64,000 bases of DNA from Streptomyces sp. NBC_01431 (GTDB lineage Bacteria > Actinomycetota > Actinomycetes > Streptomycetales > Streptomycetaceae): NCBI RefSeq assembly GCF_036231355.1, contig NZ_CP109497.1:186001-250000 (forward strand), written 5' to 3'. The notes below the pieces were generated by a model that searched no databases, was not told the DNA's origin, and saw only the letters and a program-made list of their open reading frames with translations. Of this stretch, positions 24,976-33,286 are shown in pieces (position 1 is the first letter of the stretch; each line of letters begins with the position of its first letter). Position numbers and translations under genes: made by a program.

Positions 24976-26055
24976 TCAGGCCCGGTGGCCGTCCAGCACC
25001 TCGACCGCGGGGTTGAGGGTGTTCCACTCCAGGACCTTTGTGCCGTCCATGCGCTCCACGGTGTAGCGGTCTCCACGGAACCAGAGGCACTCGGCGACCC
25101 TCACACCGTCGGCCTGGTACTCCCTTACGATCTGCTCTTCGGTGAAGTGCTCGTTCACCTCGCCGGAGTAGGTGGTGACTTTCAGCTCGCGGCTGTAGGT
25201 GGTGCTCAGAGAGGCGGAGAAGCCCTTGTAGGCGAACGACGCCTCAGCGGTCACCGAGATGCCGGTGGTCTCTTCCACCGTCTTGCCGGTGCTCGTTGTC
25301 AGGCCGACCGTGACCTTCTTCGTCTTCGTGACCTTGCTGGTGCCGGGGTGCTCGTAGAAGAACACCTTCTGCCAGTAGCCGTACCGCTTGAGGATGTAGT
25401 ACGGGCTGTTGTCGACCTGCCACTGGGGGGAGGAGTCCCCGATCGTGAAGAAGGGCACGGCCAGCTGGCCGATCAGCACCTCAGGTGTGGTGTCCCGAGA
25501 GGGCTCCGTAAAGCCTGTGAGCCGGATGACGTCGCCGATGTCGTTGGGGTCCCTGTCGACCGGCCTGAGGCCCGTGATCTGCGGGTACTCGTCCTCCACC
25601 TCCAGCGCCCAGTACTGATGTTCACGCTCGCCCGGCCCGCCGGGGGTGTACTGCTGCAGGTTGGTCGACGGCGATGTGCCCCACCGCTGAGGAGTCAGTT
25701 CCAGACCGCTCTTCTTGTTGACGACGGTGTAGTAGCCGCTTGTCGCGGGCCTGAGCATCCACGTCTGCGAGGAGTTCACCGCGGGCGACTGGATGTCGTA
25801 CTGCTGCACGCCCATCGACGGAGCCGTGCTGTTCTGGTGGACGTTGAAGCAGAGGCCGGTCTTCTTGCTGATCAGCATGACGTCGTCGTTGTCCAGCGGC
25901 ATGACGTGCCAGACCTGCCTGATGCGGTTGCCGTCGCTCTGCAGCGGATAGATCTGGAGCTGGGTCTCACCGGAAGCCCAGCTCTTGGGTGTCACCACCA
26001 GGCCGTTGCTCGGCTTGTTGCGAATCCGGTACGTCCTACCGGGCGTGAATGCCAC
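24976..26055 (-). CDS. beta-trefoil lectin plus aerolysin/ETX-like putative pore-forming protein
   Basis: About 359 residues from GTG 26055 (GGAGG 8 nt upstream). Residues ~1-150 are a ricin-B-like beta-trefoil: repeated 'YRIRNKPSNGLVVTP', 'LISKKTGLCFNVHQ' with QxW-type 'QVWHVMP' and 'QTWMLRP', and 'YTVVNKKSGLELTPQ'. Residues ~190-350 look like the elongated beta module of aerolysin/epsilon-toxin/Bin-type toxins: alternating Ser/Thr stretches 'KTKKVTVGLTTSTGKTVEET' and 'ISVTAEASFAYKGFSASLST', then 'YSRELKVTTYSGEVNEHFTE'. Trefoil-then-aerolysin order is that of BinA/BinB and Cry35 (Toxin_10). No signal peptide is seen. Insecticidal or antagonistic activity is inference. Confidence 0.6.
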   Translation of the reverse strand: MAFTPGRTYRIRNKPSNGLVVTPKSWASGETQLQIYPLQSDGNRIRQVWHVMPLDNDDVMLISKKTGLCFNVHQNSTAPSMGVQQYDIQSPAVNSSQTWMLRPATSGYYTVVNKKSGLELTPQRWGTSPSTNLQQYTPGGPGEREHQYWALEVEDEYPQITGLRPVDRDPNDIGDVIRLTGFTEPSRDTTPEVLIGQLAVPFFTIGDSSPQWQVDNSPYYILKRYGYWQKVFFYEHPGTSKVTKTKKVTVGLTTSTGKTVEETTGISVTAEASFAYKGFSASLSTTYSRELKVTTYSGEVNEHFTEEQIVREYQADGVRVAECLWFRGDRYTVERMDGTKVLEWNTLNPAVEVLDGHRA

Positions 26056-26742
26056 GGCGTTCCCCTCCTGCTGGGCCCGCACCAGGGTGCCTGCGGGCAA
26101 CCGGAAGTCACACAGACTGTGCCTGTGATGCCGAGCGTGCCTGACCACGGTTGGTCTGATGGCCCATCACGTCAGCGACGGCAAGCTACCGTCGAACAAT
26201 GACGGCGGTCATGTAATTGCATGGAGTGGTGACTTTTCTCGCCATGCAACATATGGCGGGACATGCCGGGTTGGCCTGCTTGGCAGCCATGCGCGCGAAG
26301 CTCCGGATGACGACGTGGGCAGCTCCCGAGGAAGAGCGATGGCGAGAGTGGACGGACAACCGTCCGCTCCACTGTCGGCCGATCGGCAGGCAGTAGTCGC
26401 GGAGGAGCGGATGCCGTAGGGCCCGTGGGCTCCGCCGCACGGCGCAGGCGTAACAGCCGCGAGTACGCGCGAGCCCGTGCGGGCGGGACCAGCGGAGAAC
26501 CCGCCAACCTCCCAGGCACCCACACGCCAACGATCGGCCTGATGGCTCGGCTTGGCCCTGGCTGCGGAACGCCACGGGGAGCCACAGCAGACGTAGGAGT
26601 TCGTGCAGGTCGTTCAGGCCTTGACCTTCGTGACCCTCCATCATCCGGCTCCGCTGTCACGTCACGTCACATCGCTGGATGGGCGCCCTTCCGTAAAGGG
26701 GCTGACGGGTGCTCGCGCGGGCTCGTCCGTGGTGCCGGATCT
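26056..26742. other. gene-free stretch upstream of the lectin gene
   Basis: Several long minus-strand frames exist but none reads like a conserved protein. The part near 26200-26270 is unusually AT-rich for the window (CATGTAATTGCATGGAGTGG, CATGCAACATATGGCGGGAC) and probably belongs to the lectin gene's upstream control region or to foreign DNA. Confidence 0.3.
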
Positions 26743-27762
26743 TCAGGTGGTGCGCAGGCCGAGTGGTCCCGCGCGGTTACCGCTGGGGGGCAGCTGGTCG
26801 CGCGAAGTCGCCGCCATCTTGACGGTCCTGATCACCGGTGCCGTTTCGAAGTGTGTGACGGCGGGGAGTGCGGCGACCCGGGTGGTCAGGTACCGGTACA
26901 GCTCCCGTTGGTTGGCGCACACCACGCTCGCGTACAGATTGGTCGGGCCGGTCGTGGCGGCGGCGAACGCGATCTCCGGATGCCCGGCCAGCGCCTGACC
27001 GGCCTCCTCCAGGTGTGCGGGCGCGACCGAGAGCCAGAGCAGGGTTCGGGCGTTCACGCCGAACATTCGCCAGTCGACGTCGATGTCGAGATAGAGCAGG
27101 CCGTGTCCGCGCAGCTCCGTCATCCGGCGCCGGACCGTCGTCGGCGACCAGCCGGTCGCCGCGGCCAACTGCTCGAACCCGGCCCGGCCGTCGGTGGCGA
27201 GCAGGGCGAGGAGCTTGCGGTCACCGTCGTCGAGCCGTACCGGTCCGCGTCGATGCGGCAGCGCGGGCGGGCGCAGTCGCTCGATCGCCTCCTCGTCCAG
27301 CGACCCGAGTTTACCGACCAGGTTGTCCGGGCCGCCGTAGAAGGCGTGCAGCACGGAGTGCGCGGTCACACCCTCCACGCGCGGGGTGCGGGGGAGTTTG
27401 GCCAGCAGCAGTGACTCGCTGTCCGCGTCGCTCTCGGTTCGGACCACGCAGGTGATCTCGGTGCCGCCGGAGCTGAGGCTCACCCAGGACGTGTCGGGGC
27501 GTTTGGCCAGCGCCTCGGCGACCGTGAGCGACGCGGCGGGCGCACATCGCACCCGCAGAAACCACAGGACGGCCCCCAGCACGGTCGGGTCGATCCCGCC
27601 GAGCACCCGTACCGCTCCGGTCGACCGCAACCGGGCGTACCGGCGGGCGATGGTGCGATCCGACACGCCGAGAACCTCGGCGATGGTGCTGAACGGGGCG
27701 CGGCCGTCGATCTGGAGGGCGTGTACGAGCTGGCGGTCCAGCTCGTCGTAGTCGGATTCCAC
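26743..27762 (-). CDS. double AsnC/Lrp-type regulator
   Basis: About 339 residues with two AsnC modules in tandem. The first HTH is 'DRQLVHALQIDGRAPFSTIA' and 'LGVSDRTIARRYARLRSTGA'; the second is 'GDRKLLALLATDGRAGFEQL' and 'TGWSPTTVRRRMTELRGHGL'. Each is followed by an alpha-beta RAM-like ligand domain. Start GTG 27762; the frame runs further upstream but through the divergent promoter region and with foreign composition. It is divergent from an FAD monooxygenase and likely its regulator. Double-Lrp proteins are common in actinobacteria and often sense amino acids. Confidence 0.82.
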   Translation of the reverse strand: MESDYDELDRQLVHALQIDGRAPFSTIAEVLGVSDRTIARRYARLRSTGAVRVLGGIDPTVLGAVLWFLRVRCAPAASLTVAEALAKRPDTSWVSLSSGGTEITCVVRTESDADSESLLLAKLPRTPRVEGVTAHSVLHAFYGGPDNLVGKLGSLDEEAIERLRPPALPHRRGPVRLDDGDRKLLALLATDGRAGFEQLAAATGWSPTTVRRRMTELRGHGLLYLDIDVDWRMFGVNARTLLWLSVAPAHLEEAGQALAGHPEIAFAAATTGPTNLYASVVCANQRELYRYLTTRVAALPAVTHFETAPVIRTVKMAATSRDQLPPSGNRAGPLGLRTT

Positions 27763-27854
27763 CGAGCTGAAGGTAGACGGCGTCAGATACCAACGCAATG
27801 GGTTCGGTTTCTGGCTCGGGCAGCTCGGCCGACGGAGCGTTGCTTCTGTCCTCA

Positions 27855-27937
27855 TCGACACATCCAGAACCAACACATCCACAACCGACTCGTCCAGAAC
27901 CAACACAGACAGAGTCACCACAGACAGAGGAGAGCCC
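27855..27937. repeat. A/C-rich degenerate repeats in the divergent promoter region
   Basis: CCAGAACCAACACA occurs twice (about 27865 and 27894), with further ACAGACAGAG units around 27905-27930. They lie between the divergent AsnC and monooxygenase genes and may bind the AsnC protein, which oligomerises on repeated sites. Confidence 0.4.
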
Positions 27938-29374
27938 GTGGACACCGATGTGCTCATCGTCGGCGCCGGCCCGACCGGAATGACGCTGGCCAACGAGCTG
28001 CTGCTGGCAGGAGTGTCGACCGTGCTGGTCGACAAGCTGTCGCAGCGCAGCGACCTGTCCAAGGCGGGCGGCGTGCAGTCCCGCACGCTGGAGGCGCTCG
28101 ACCAACGAGGACTGCTTGAGCCCTTGTTGGCCACCGGAGATCACCCCGTCACCACCGGCCACTTCGCCGGTGTCCCACTCCCGCTCCACTCCAACCGGCA
28201 CCGTTTGGCCTGGCGGGCCGTGCCGCAGGTGGTGATCGAGGGGTTCTTCGAGCAGCATCTCGCCGCGCACGGCCTGCACGCCCGGCGGGACCACGAACTG
28301 GTCGGCCTCACCCAGGACGCCAACGGGGTCGCCGCGGCCTTCGCCAACGGGGCCACTCTCCGCGCCCGTTACCTCGTCGCCGCCGACGGTGCTCACAGCG
28401 CCGTACGGTCGCTGCTGCGGGCCGGGTTCCCCGGTCAGCCCGGTACGTTGACGATCATCGCCGCCGACGTGCGGCTGGGCGGCGTCGATGCGGCCACGTC
28501 GCACACCTGGAACGCGGACGGGCACTGGGCGGCACTGTTCCCGCTCGGCACCGATCCGCAGGGCAGGCAGCTGCGCCGACTGGTCCTCGGCGGGCCGGGC
28601 ATGTCACTGCCGAGGGAGACCCCGGTCACCGAGGACGACATCCGGCAGGGCCTGAGCACCGTGTTCGGAACGGGGGTTGACCTGCTCGAACTGCGCTACG
28701 CCCGCCGCATCACCAACGCGTCGCGGCAGGTCGAGCAGTACCGGCACGGGCGGGTGTTCCTGGCGGGCGATGCCGCCCATGTCCACCTTCCGCTCGGCGC
28801 GCAGGGCATGAACACCGGTATGCAGGACGCGCTCAACCTCGGTTGGAAGCTCGCCGCCGCCGTGCACGGCTGGGCACCGAAGGACCTGCTCGACACGTAT
28901 CACGCGGAACGGCATCCCGCCGGGGCCGCCGTATTGCGCAACGTCCGGGCGCAGAGCCTTCTGATGGACTGGGCCGGTACCCGCGATCCGGACGTGCTGG
29001 CCACCCGGGAGGTCTTCACGGCCATGGCCCAACTGCCGGACGTCCAGCGCCATCTCGCCGACCTGATGTCCGGGATGGTCATCCGCTATCCGATGCCGGG
29101 CACTGAAGCCCATCCGCTCGTCGGCAGGCCCGCACCGGACCTGGACCTCGGCCCGGCTCGGGTGCACGAACTGCTGCGGTCCGGGCGCGGCATATTGCTG
29201 GACCCGGCCGACACGTTCGCCAGGGTCGCCGGACCCTGGTCGGACCGTGTGGACCGGGCGGGCCAGGGCGCCGACACCGAGCCGATGCTCATCCGGCCGG
29301 ACGGCTACGTGTGCTGGGCAGGCGCCGCTGACCTGGAACCGGCGCTGGACCGCTGGTTCGGCGAACCCCGCTGA
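27938..29374 (+). CDS. FAD-dependent aromatic hydroxylase (PHBH-fold)
   Basis: 478 residues with the full set of PHBH-type motifs: 'VLIVGAGPTGMTLANELLLA' (GxGxxG), 'YLVAADGAHSAVRSLL' (DG) and 'VFLAGDAAHVHLPLGAQGMN' (GD), plus the thioredoxin-like C-terminal domain seen in phenol- and polyketide-hydroxylases. GTG 27938 is preceded by GGAG. It resembles antibiotic-tailoring or rifampicin-type monooxygenases. The substrate is unknown. It stands alone, divergent from the double AsnC gene. Confidence 0.88.
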   Translation: MDTDVLIVGAGPTGMTLANELLLAGVSTVLVDKLSQRSDLSKAGGVQSRTLEALDQRGLLEPLLATGDHPVTTGHFAGVPLPLHSNRHRLAWRAVPQVVIEGFFEQHLAAHGLHARRDHELVGLTQDANGVAAAFANGATLRARYLVAADGAHSAVRSLLRAGFPGQPGTLTIIAADVRLGGVDAATSHTWNADGHWAALFPLGTDPQGRQLRRLVLGGPGMSLPRETPVTEDDIRQGLSTVFGTGVDLLELRYARRITNASRQVEQYRHGRVFLAGDAAHVHLPLGAQGMNTGMQDALNLGWKLAAAVHGWAPKDLLDTYHAERHPAGAAVLRNVRAQSLLMDWAGTRDPDVLATREVFTAMAQLPDVQRHLADLMSGMVIRYPMPGTEAHPLVGRPAPDLDLGPARVHELLRSGRGILLDPADTFARVAGPWSDRVDRAGQGADTEPMLIRPDGYVCWAGAADLEPALDRWFGEPR

Positions 29375-29646
29375 GCCGACGTTCAGGACGCCGACCATCC
29401 GTCGTGGAGAGGTTGGTGGGCCTCAGTGGGCGTCAGCGGGCGCCGCTGGTGACGGCCAAACGCGCGCCCGCCCACCGTGGGCAAGGCTCACCACCGTGGG
29501 CACAAGGTCGGCCAAGTGAGTGCTCGCGTCGGCCGAGTACCGGCCATTCTTCCGGGCTGCCGTAACCACCACCCCGTCAGCAGGGATGATCCGCCCGCGA
29601 GGCGTCGTATACGCCTGCCGGAACACGTGTGAGTCAGGGAGCGGAC

Positions 29647-29862
29647 ATGGCCGAGCGCCAAGCGGGCACTGTGAAGTGGTTCAACGACGAGAAGGGGTTC
29701 GGTTTCATCAGCCCCGAGGACGGCAGTCCTGACCTGTTCGTGCACTTCAGGGCAGTCCAGGGGAGCGGGTTCAAGAGCCTGAAGGAGGGGCAGCAGGTGA
29801 CCTACGTCGCGGTGCAGGGGCAGAAGGGCATGCAGGCGGACGAGGTCGTCGCGGAGTACTGA
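29647..29862 (+). CDS. CspA-family cold-shock protein
   Basis: 71 residues with the RNP motifs 'GTVKWFNDEKGFGFISPEDG' and 'LFVHFRAVQGSGFKSL', a single cold-shock OB fold. ATG 29647 with AGGGAG 5 nt upstream. Usual role: nucleic-acid chaperone; it may be constitutive. The monooxygenase upstream is separated by ~270 nt without a gene. Confidence 0.92.
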   Translation: MAERQAGTVKWFNDEKGFGFISPEDGSPDLFVHFRAVQGSGFKSLKEGQQVTYVAVQGQKGMQADEVVAEY

Positions 29863-30139
29863 TCGCGCCATGGCGTCGCGGCTTCGACGCTGCCCGGCGA
29901 GCCCTGGACCGTCCGGGCTCGCCGGGACCTGGTGTCACGGCGGGCCCGGACGGTCCTCCCCGCGGGCTGTGAGCGCCTGGTCGACGCGGAGGCGCATCGG
30001 CGCACCATCCGCGGCCCGCGGGCTACGGCGGCAAGGCGCGGCACCATCCGCGGCCTGCGGCAGCGACCAGCAGCGACCAGCGGCGGCGAGTCGCGGCAAG
30101 CCGAGGTGTGGGAGGTGTGTCACGACAAGTCGAGGTGTG

Positions 30140-31405
30140 TCACGAGTGGCTGCGGGCCAGTTCCGCCCCGTGCTGCGGTGCGTGGTCGTGGCGGGGAAGC
30201 AGGAGCGGGGTGGTCAGCATGAGTAGTCCCGCGACTGTGAGAGCGGTGCGGGGGCTGGTGGCGTCGGCGAGCAGCCCGGCCAGCGCGGTGAGGATGGCGA
30301 TGGCTGCCTGCTGGCCGATTGACCAGGCCGACAGGGTGCGGGCCACGAGATGGTTCGGGGTGTGTTCGAGCCGGTAGGTGGCGAGCACCGGGGTGTACAG
30401 GCTCATGTTGATGATGATCGCCAGCTCGACGGCCATCACCGTGACGAGGCCGACGACGCCGGGACGGACCAAGGCCAGGCCGATCAGCCAGATGGCGCGC
30501 AGGGTGCCGACGGTCCGGAAGACCGCGGACCGGCCGTAGCGGGCCACGACACGGTGGGCCAGCCGGGAGCCGATGAGCCCGCCGAGGCAGGGGGCGGCGA
30601 AGGCGAGGCCGTACTGCCAGGGCGGAAAGCCGAGCTGGCGAAGGAGGAGGACGGCCAGCAGCGGCTCGGTAGCCATGATCAGACCGCCGACGAGCATGTT
30701 GTTGAGGTAGAGCGCCCGCAAGCCGGGGTGGCCCATGATGTGTCGCCAGCCGTCAAGCAGTGCGCCTGCCCGGACCGGGCCCTTGCCCGTCGCCTGTGAC
30801 GCTTCTTCTCGTTTCCGCGGCGCTTCTTCTCCGCCTCGGATCGCTGTGATGCCCAGCGCGGAGAGCAGGTAGCTGAGCGCGTCGGCCACCACGGTGGTGA
30901 CCGGTCCGAACAGGGCGATCGCCGCCCCGCCCAGCGGGGGCCCGACCGCGATGGAGCTCCAGTTGGTGGACTCGAACCGGGCGTTGGCCACGAGCAGGTC
31001 ATCCGGTTGGACGAGGGCCTTGAGGTAAGCCCCGCCGGCCGCGTTGAAGGCGATCTTGGCTGCGGCGACCAGGGCCGAGACCACGAGCAGTTGGACGAAG
31101 CTGAGCCAGCCAAAGGCGTAGGCGACCGGGATCGTCGCCATGACCGCGAACCGGGTCAGGTCCATCGCGATCATGACCGGGCGCTTGCGCCGAAACTCCA
31201 CCCACGGCGCGAGCGGCACCGCGATCAGCGCACCCACCGCAGGCCCCACCGCGGAAAGCGCGGACACCTCGGCGGGGCCGGCATGCAACGCCAGCACGGC
31301 GATCAGCGGGAATGCCCCGAACCCCAGCCCTGACCCATAGGCGCTCACCGCGTACGCCGCCCACAGCCAGCCGAACTGCCGACCAAGCGGTCTCCTGCCC
31401 ACCAT
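30140..31405 (-). CDS. MFS transporter, 12-TM macrolide-efflux-like
   Basis: 421 residues, about 12 membrane segments. The start MVGRRPLGRQFGWLWAAYAV is typical of the MFS_3/enterobactin-exporter-like family. Loop 2-3 contains 'PLAPWVEFRRKRPVMIAMD', and TM segments include 'GPAVGALIAVPLAPW', 'LLVVSALVAAAKIAF' and 'ALLVATEPLL'-like stretches. ATG 31405; the frame upstream to 31840 lies over the divergent LysR gene and is not used. Probably controlled by that LysR gene. A DNA stretch of ~270 nt downstream (29863-30139) has no credible gene. Confidence 0.85.
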   Translation of the reverse strand: MVGRRPLGRQFGWLWAAYAVSAYGSGLGFGAFPLIAVLALHAGPAEVSALSAVGPAVGALIAVPLAPWVEFRRKRPVMIAMDLTRFAVMATIPVAYAFGWLSFVQLLVVSALVAAAKIAFNAAGGAYLKALVQPDDLLVANARFESTNWSSIAVGPPLGGAAIALFGPVTTVVADALSYLLSALGITAIRGGEEAPRKREEASQATGKGPVRAGALLDGWRHIMGHPGLRALYLNNMLVGGLIMATEPLLAVLLLRQLGFPPWQYGLAFAAPCLGGLIGSRLAHRVVARYGRSAVFRTVGTLRAIWLIGLALVRPGVVGLVTVMAVELAIIINMSLYTPVLATYRLEHTPNHLVARTLSAWSIGQQAAIAILTALAGLLADATSPRTALTVAGLLMLTTPLLLPRHDHAPQHGAELARSHS

Positions 31406-31547
31406 GCGCGGCGCGCCCCCTATTTGATGTCCCACCCGTACAGACCGACGTTGACCAGTGAGAGCTAAGCGAGCAGCGCGGCAGCAGGTCAAACAACTGC
31501 CCCGCCAGCCAATCACAACCATCCGTTGTTCACTAAGGTGGATCGAC

Positions 31548-32495
31548 GTGGATCTCGAAGCCGTACGTACCTTCGTCGCCGTCGCGGCAGCGGGCCAGTT
31601 CCAGGAAGCCGCCGCCACCCTGTCGATCACCCAGCAGGCCGTCTCCAAGCGCATCGCCGTACTGGAGAGGGACCTGGATGTGCGCCTGTTCACCCGCACC
31701 GCCCGCGGCGCCCGGCTCACCATCGACGGCCAGGCGTTCCTGCCCCACGCCCGTGAACTTCTCCGGGTGGCGGAGCGGGCCGATGCGTCCGTCCGCCCCG
31801 GCCGGCGCGCGCTACGCGTCGATGTCGTCAACCGGCGCATCGTGACAGCGGGCCTCGTCCAGGACTTCTACCGTGCGCATCCCGAGATCGAGCTGGATGT
31901 GGTGACCCTGGACGCCGATGTTGAGGGCGCGATCGCCGCCGTCGAAGCCGGGACGATCGACGTCACCTTCCACGCGGTTCCCCCGCAGCAGTACGTACCG
32001 GACGCGATCAGGACGGCCCCGGTGATCGACGAGCCGCACCAGCTGCTCGTCGGACCGCGACATCCGCTCGCCAACGCCCGTGCCGTCACGCCGGGGCAGC
32101 TCGCCGGACACCGGATCTGGATGCCCGGCCTGGACGCCCGCGGCGAGGTGGCCGTCTACTACGACGAACTCGCCACCGCCTTCGGCATCACGATCGACGT
32201 GGTGGGACCCGTCTTCGGAAACGAGGCACTGCTGGCCGAGATCGCCGACTCCTCGGACCTGGCGACCCTGGTCGGTGAAGGTTCGCGGTATCTGTGGCCG
32301 GACAGCTATGACCTGCGACGCGTACCGGTACGTGACCCCGCACCGGTCTATCCGATGTCATTGATCTGGCGCGAGGACAACCCCCATCCGGCACTCGGCG
32401 AACTGCGCCGCTACCTCGACTCCCGACGAACCCACTCACCCGGCACCAATGTCTGGGTACCGAAATGGCAGCAGCGAACAGCCCCGATGTCGTGA
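31548..32495 (+). CDS. LysR-family regulator
   Basis: 315 residues. The HTH is 'LEAVRTFVAVAAAGQFQEAA' with 'LSITQQAVSKRIAVLERDLD', followed by an effector domain ('LRVDVVNRRIVTAGLVQDFY'). GTG 31548 begins the typical VDLEAVRTF and has AGG upstream. Upstream in-frame extensions are likely artefacts. Divergent from the MFS exporter, which it probably regulates. Confidence 0.88.
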   Translation: MDLEAVRTFVAVAAAGQFQEAAATLSITQQAVSKRIAVLERDLDVRLFTRTARGARLTIDGQAFLPHARELLRVAERADASVRPGRRALRVDVVNRRIVTAGLVQDFYRAHPEIELDVVTLDADVEGAIAAVEAGTIDVTFHAVPPQQYVPDAIRTAPVIDEPHQLLVGPRHPLANARAVTPGQLAGHRIWMPGLDARGEVAVYYDELATAFGITIDVVGPVFGNEALLAEIADSSDLATLVGEGSRYLWPDSYDLRRVPVRDPAPVYPMSLIWREDNPHPALGELRRYLDSRRTHSPGTNVWVPKWQQRTAPMS

Positions 32496-32642
32496 TCAAA
32501 GCCTGCGCAGCGATGACGGCCGGCAGCCGGGAAAGGTGACTGGCGAGCACACCGGGCTGCTTGCGCAGCGACCCTGAGTCGTTCGGTCGCTGGCTTGGTC
32601 TACGGAGAAAAACCCAGGTCACGGCCGTACTGTGACCCAAAC

Positions 32643-32847
32643 AGCGACTGAAGCGACTGAAGCCTCCTATCTATGACGCGCACACGCGCACACGCACGCA
32701 CACGCGGGAATGTCTTCATAGATCCGACTCTCGGTCGCTTCAGTCGCTACGTTCCCGATGGGAGCGCTGTGACCTGGTGTTTTTCCAAGTCCACAGGCTC
32801 GCCCGTTCCGTCGCTGAGGCGCTGTACGCCTTCAGTCGCTGGTCGCT
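32643..32847. repeat. iteron pair as a large inverted repeat, downstream side of the prim-pol operon
   Basis: AGCGACTGAAGCGACT at 32643-32658 and its complement at 32733-32748 form 15-base arms of an imperfect palindrome, with inner ATCTATGA/TCATAGAT. The centre is a CACACGCGCACACGCACG-type alternating purine-pyrimidine run. A third, partial copy (complement TTCAGTCGCT then GGTCGCT) is at 32831-32847. The same unit appears upstream of the operon at 35945 and 36070, so the element is bracketed by iterons. A replication-origin-like arrangement. Confidence 0.7.
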
Positions 32848-32881
32848 GCTGAGGGCACGGACGTATGCGTGGCCAAGGCGC

Positions 32882-33286
32882 TCAGGCCTTCGGCAGCGTG
32901 ATGCCCAGTTCGCGCATCGCCTCGGACTCCGGGCCGCCCTCGGAGCGCTGGGTCTTGTAACCCTTGACGCGCGGGGCGATCGTGCGCGGGTCGACGGCTT
33001 CCGACGGGGCGCCGGAGGCGTACAGGCCGCGGGGCTGACCGTCGCGGTCGTGCGGGGCGAGCCAGAACACGCGGCGCAGGAAGGTGCCGGAGGCACGGGA
33101 GGAGCGTGCGTCGGGGCCGAGCACCGCGTACCCGACCATGCGGCCGCCGCGGTGGTAGGCGGGCTTGCCGCGGCGGGTGGGCAGCCGGTCCAGGCTCTGG
33201 CGCACGTAGTCCAGGTCCGTGGTGTCCTCCAGCCACACGAGCTCGCTCTCGTGGGCGATCTGCCCAGGCTCGATCAGGGCGCTCAT
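32882..33286 (-). CDS. hypothetical protein of the prim-pol/helicase operon
   Basis: 134 residues, no recognised family. It contains a conserved-looking middle 'FWLAPHDRDGQPRGLYASG' and ends 'RELGITLPKA'. The ATG at 33286 overlaps the helicase stop (ATGA), so it is translationally coupled as the third gene of the replication operon. The context suggests a replication accessory role. It could be a DNA-binding or regulatory protein; no motif proves it. Confidence 0.7.
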   Translation of the reverse strand: MSALIEPGQIAHESELVWLEDTTDLDYVRQSLDRLPTRRGKPAYHRGGRMVGYAVLGPDARSSRASGTFLRRVFWLAPHDRDGQPRGLYASGAPSEAVDPRTIAPRVKGYKTQRSEGGPESEAMRELGITLPKA

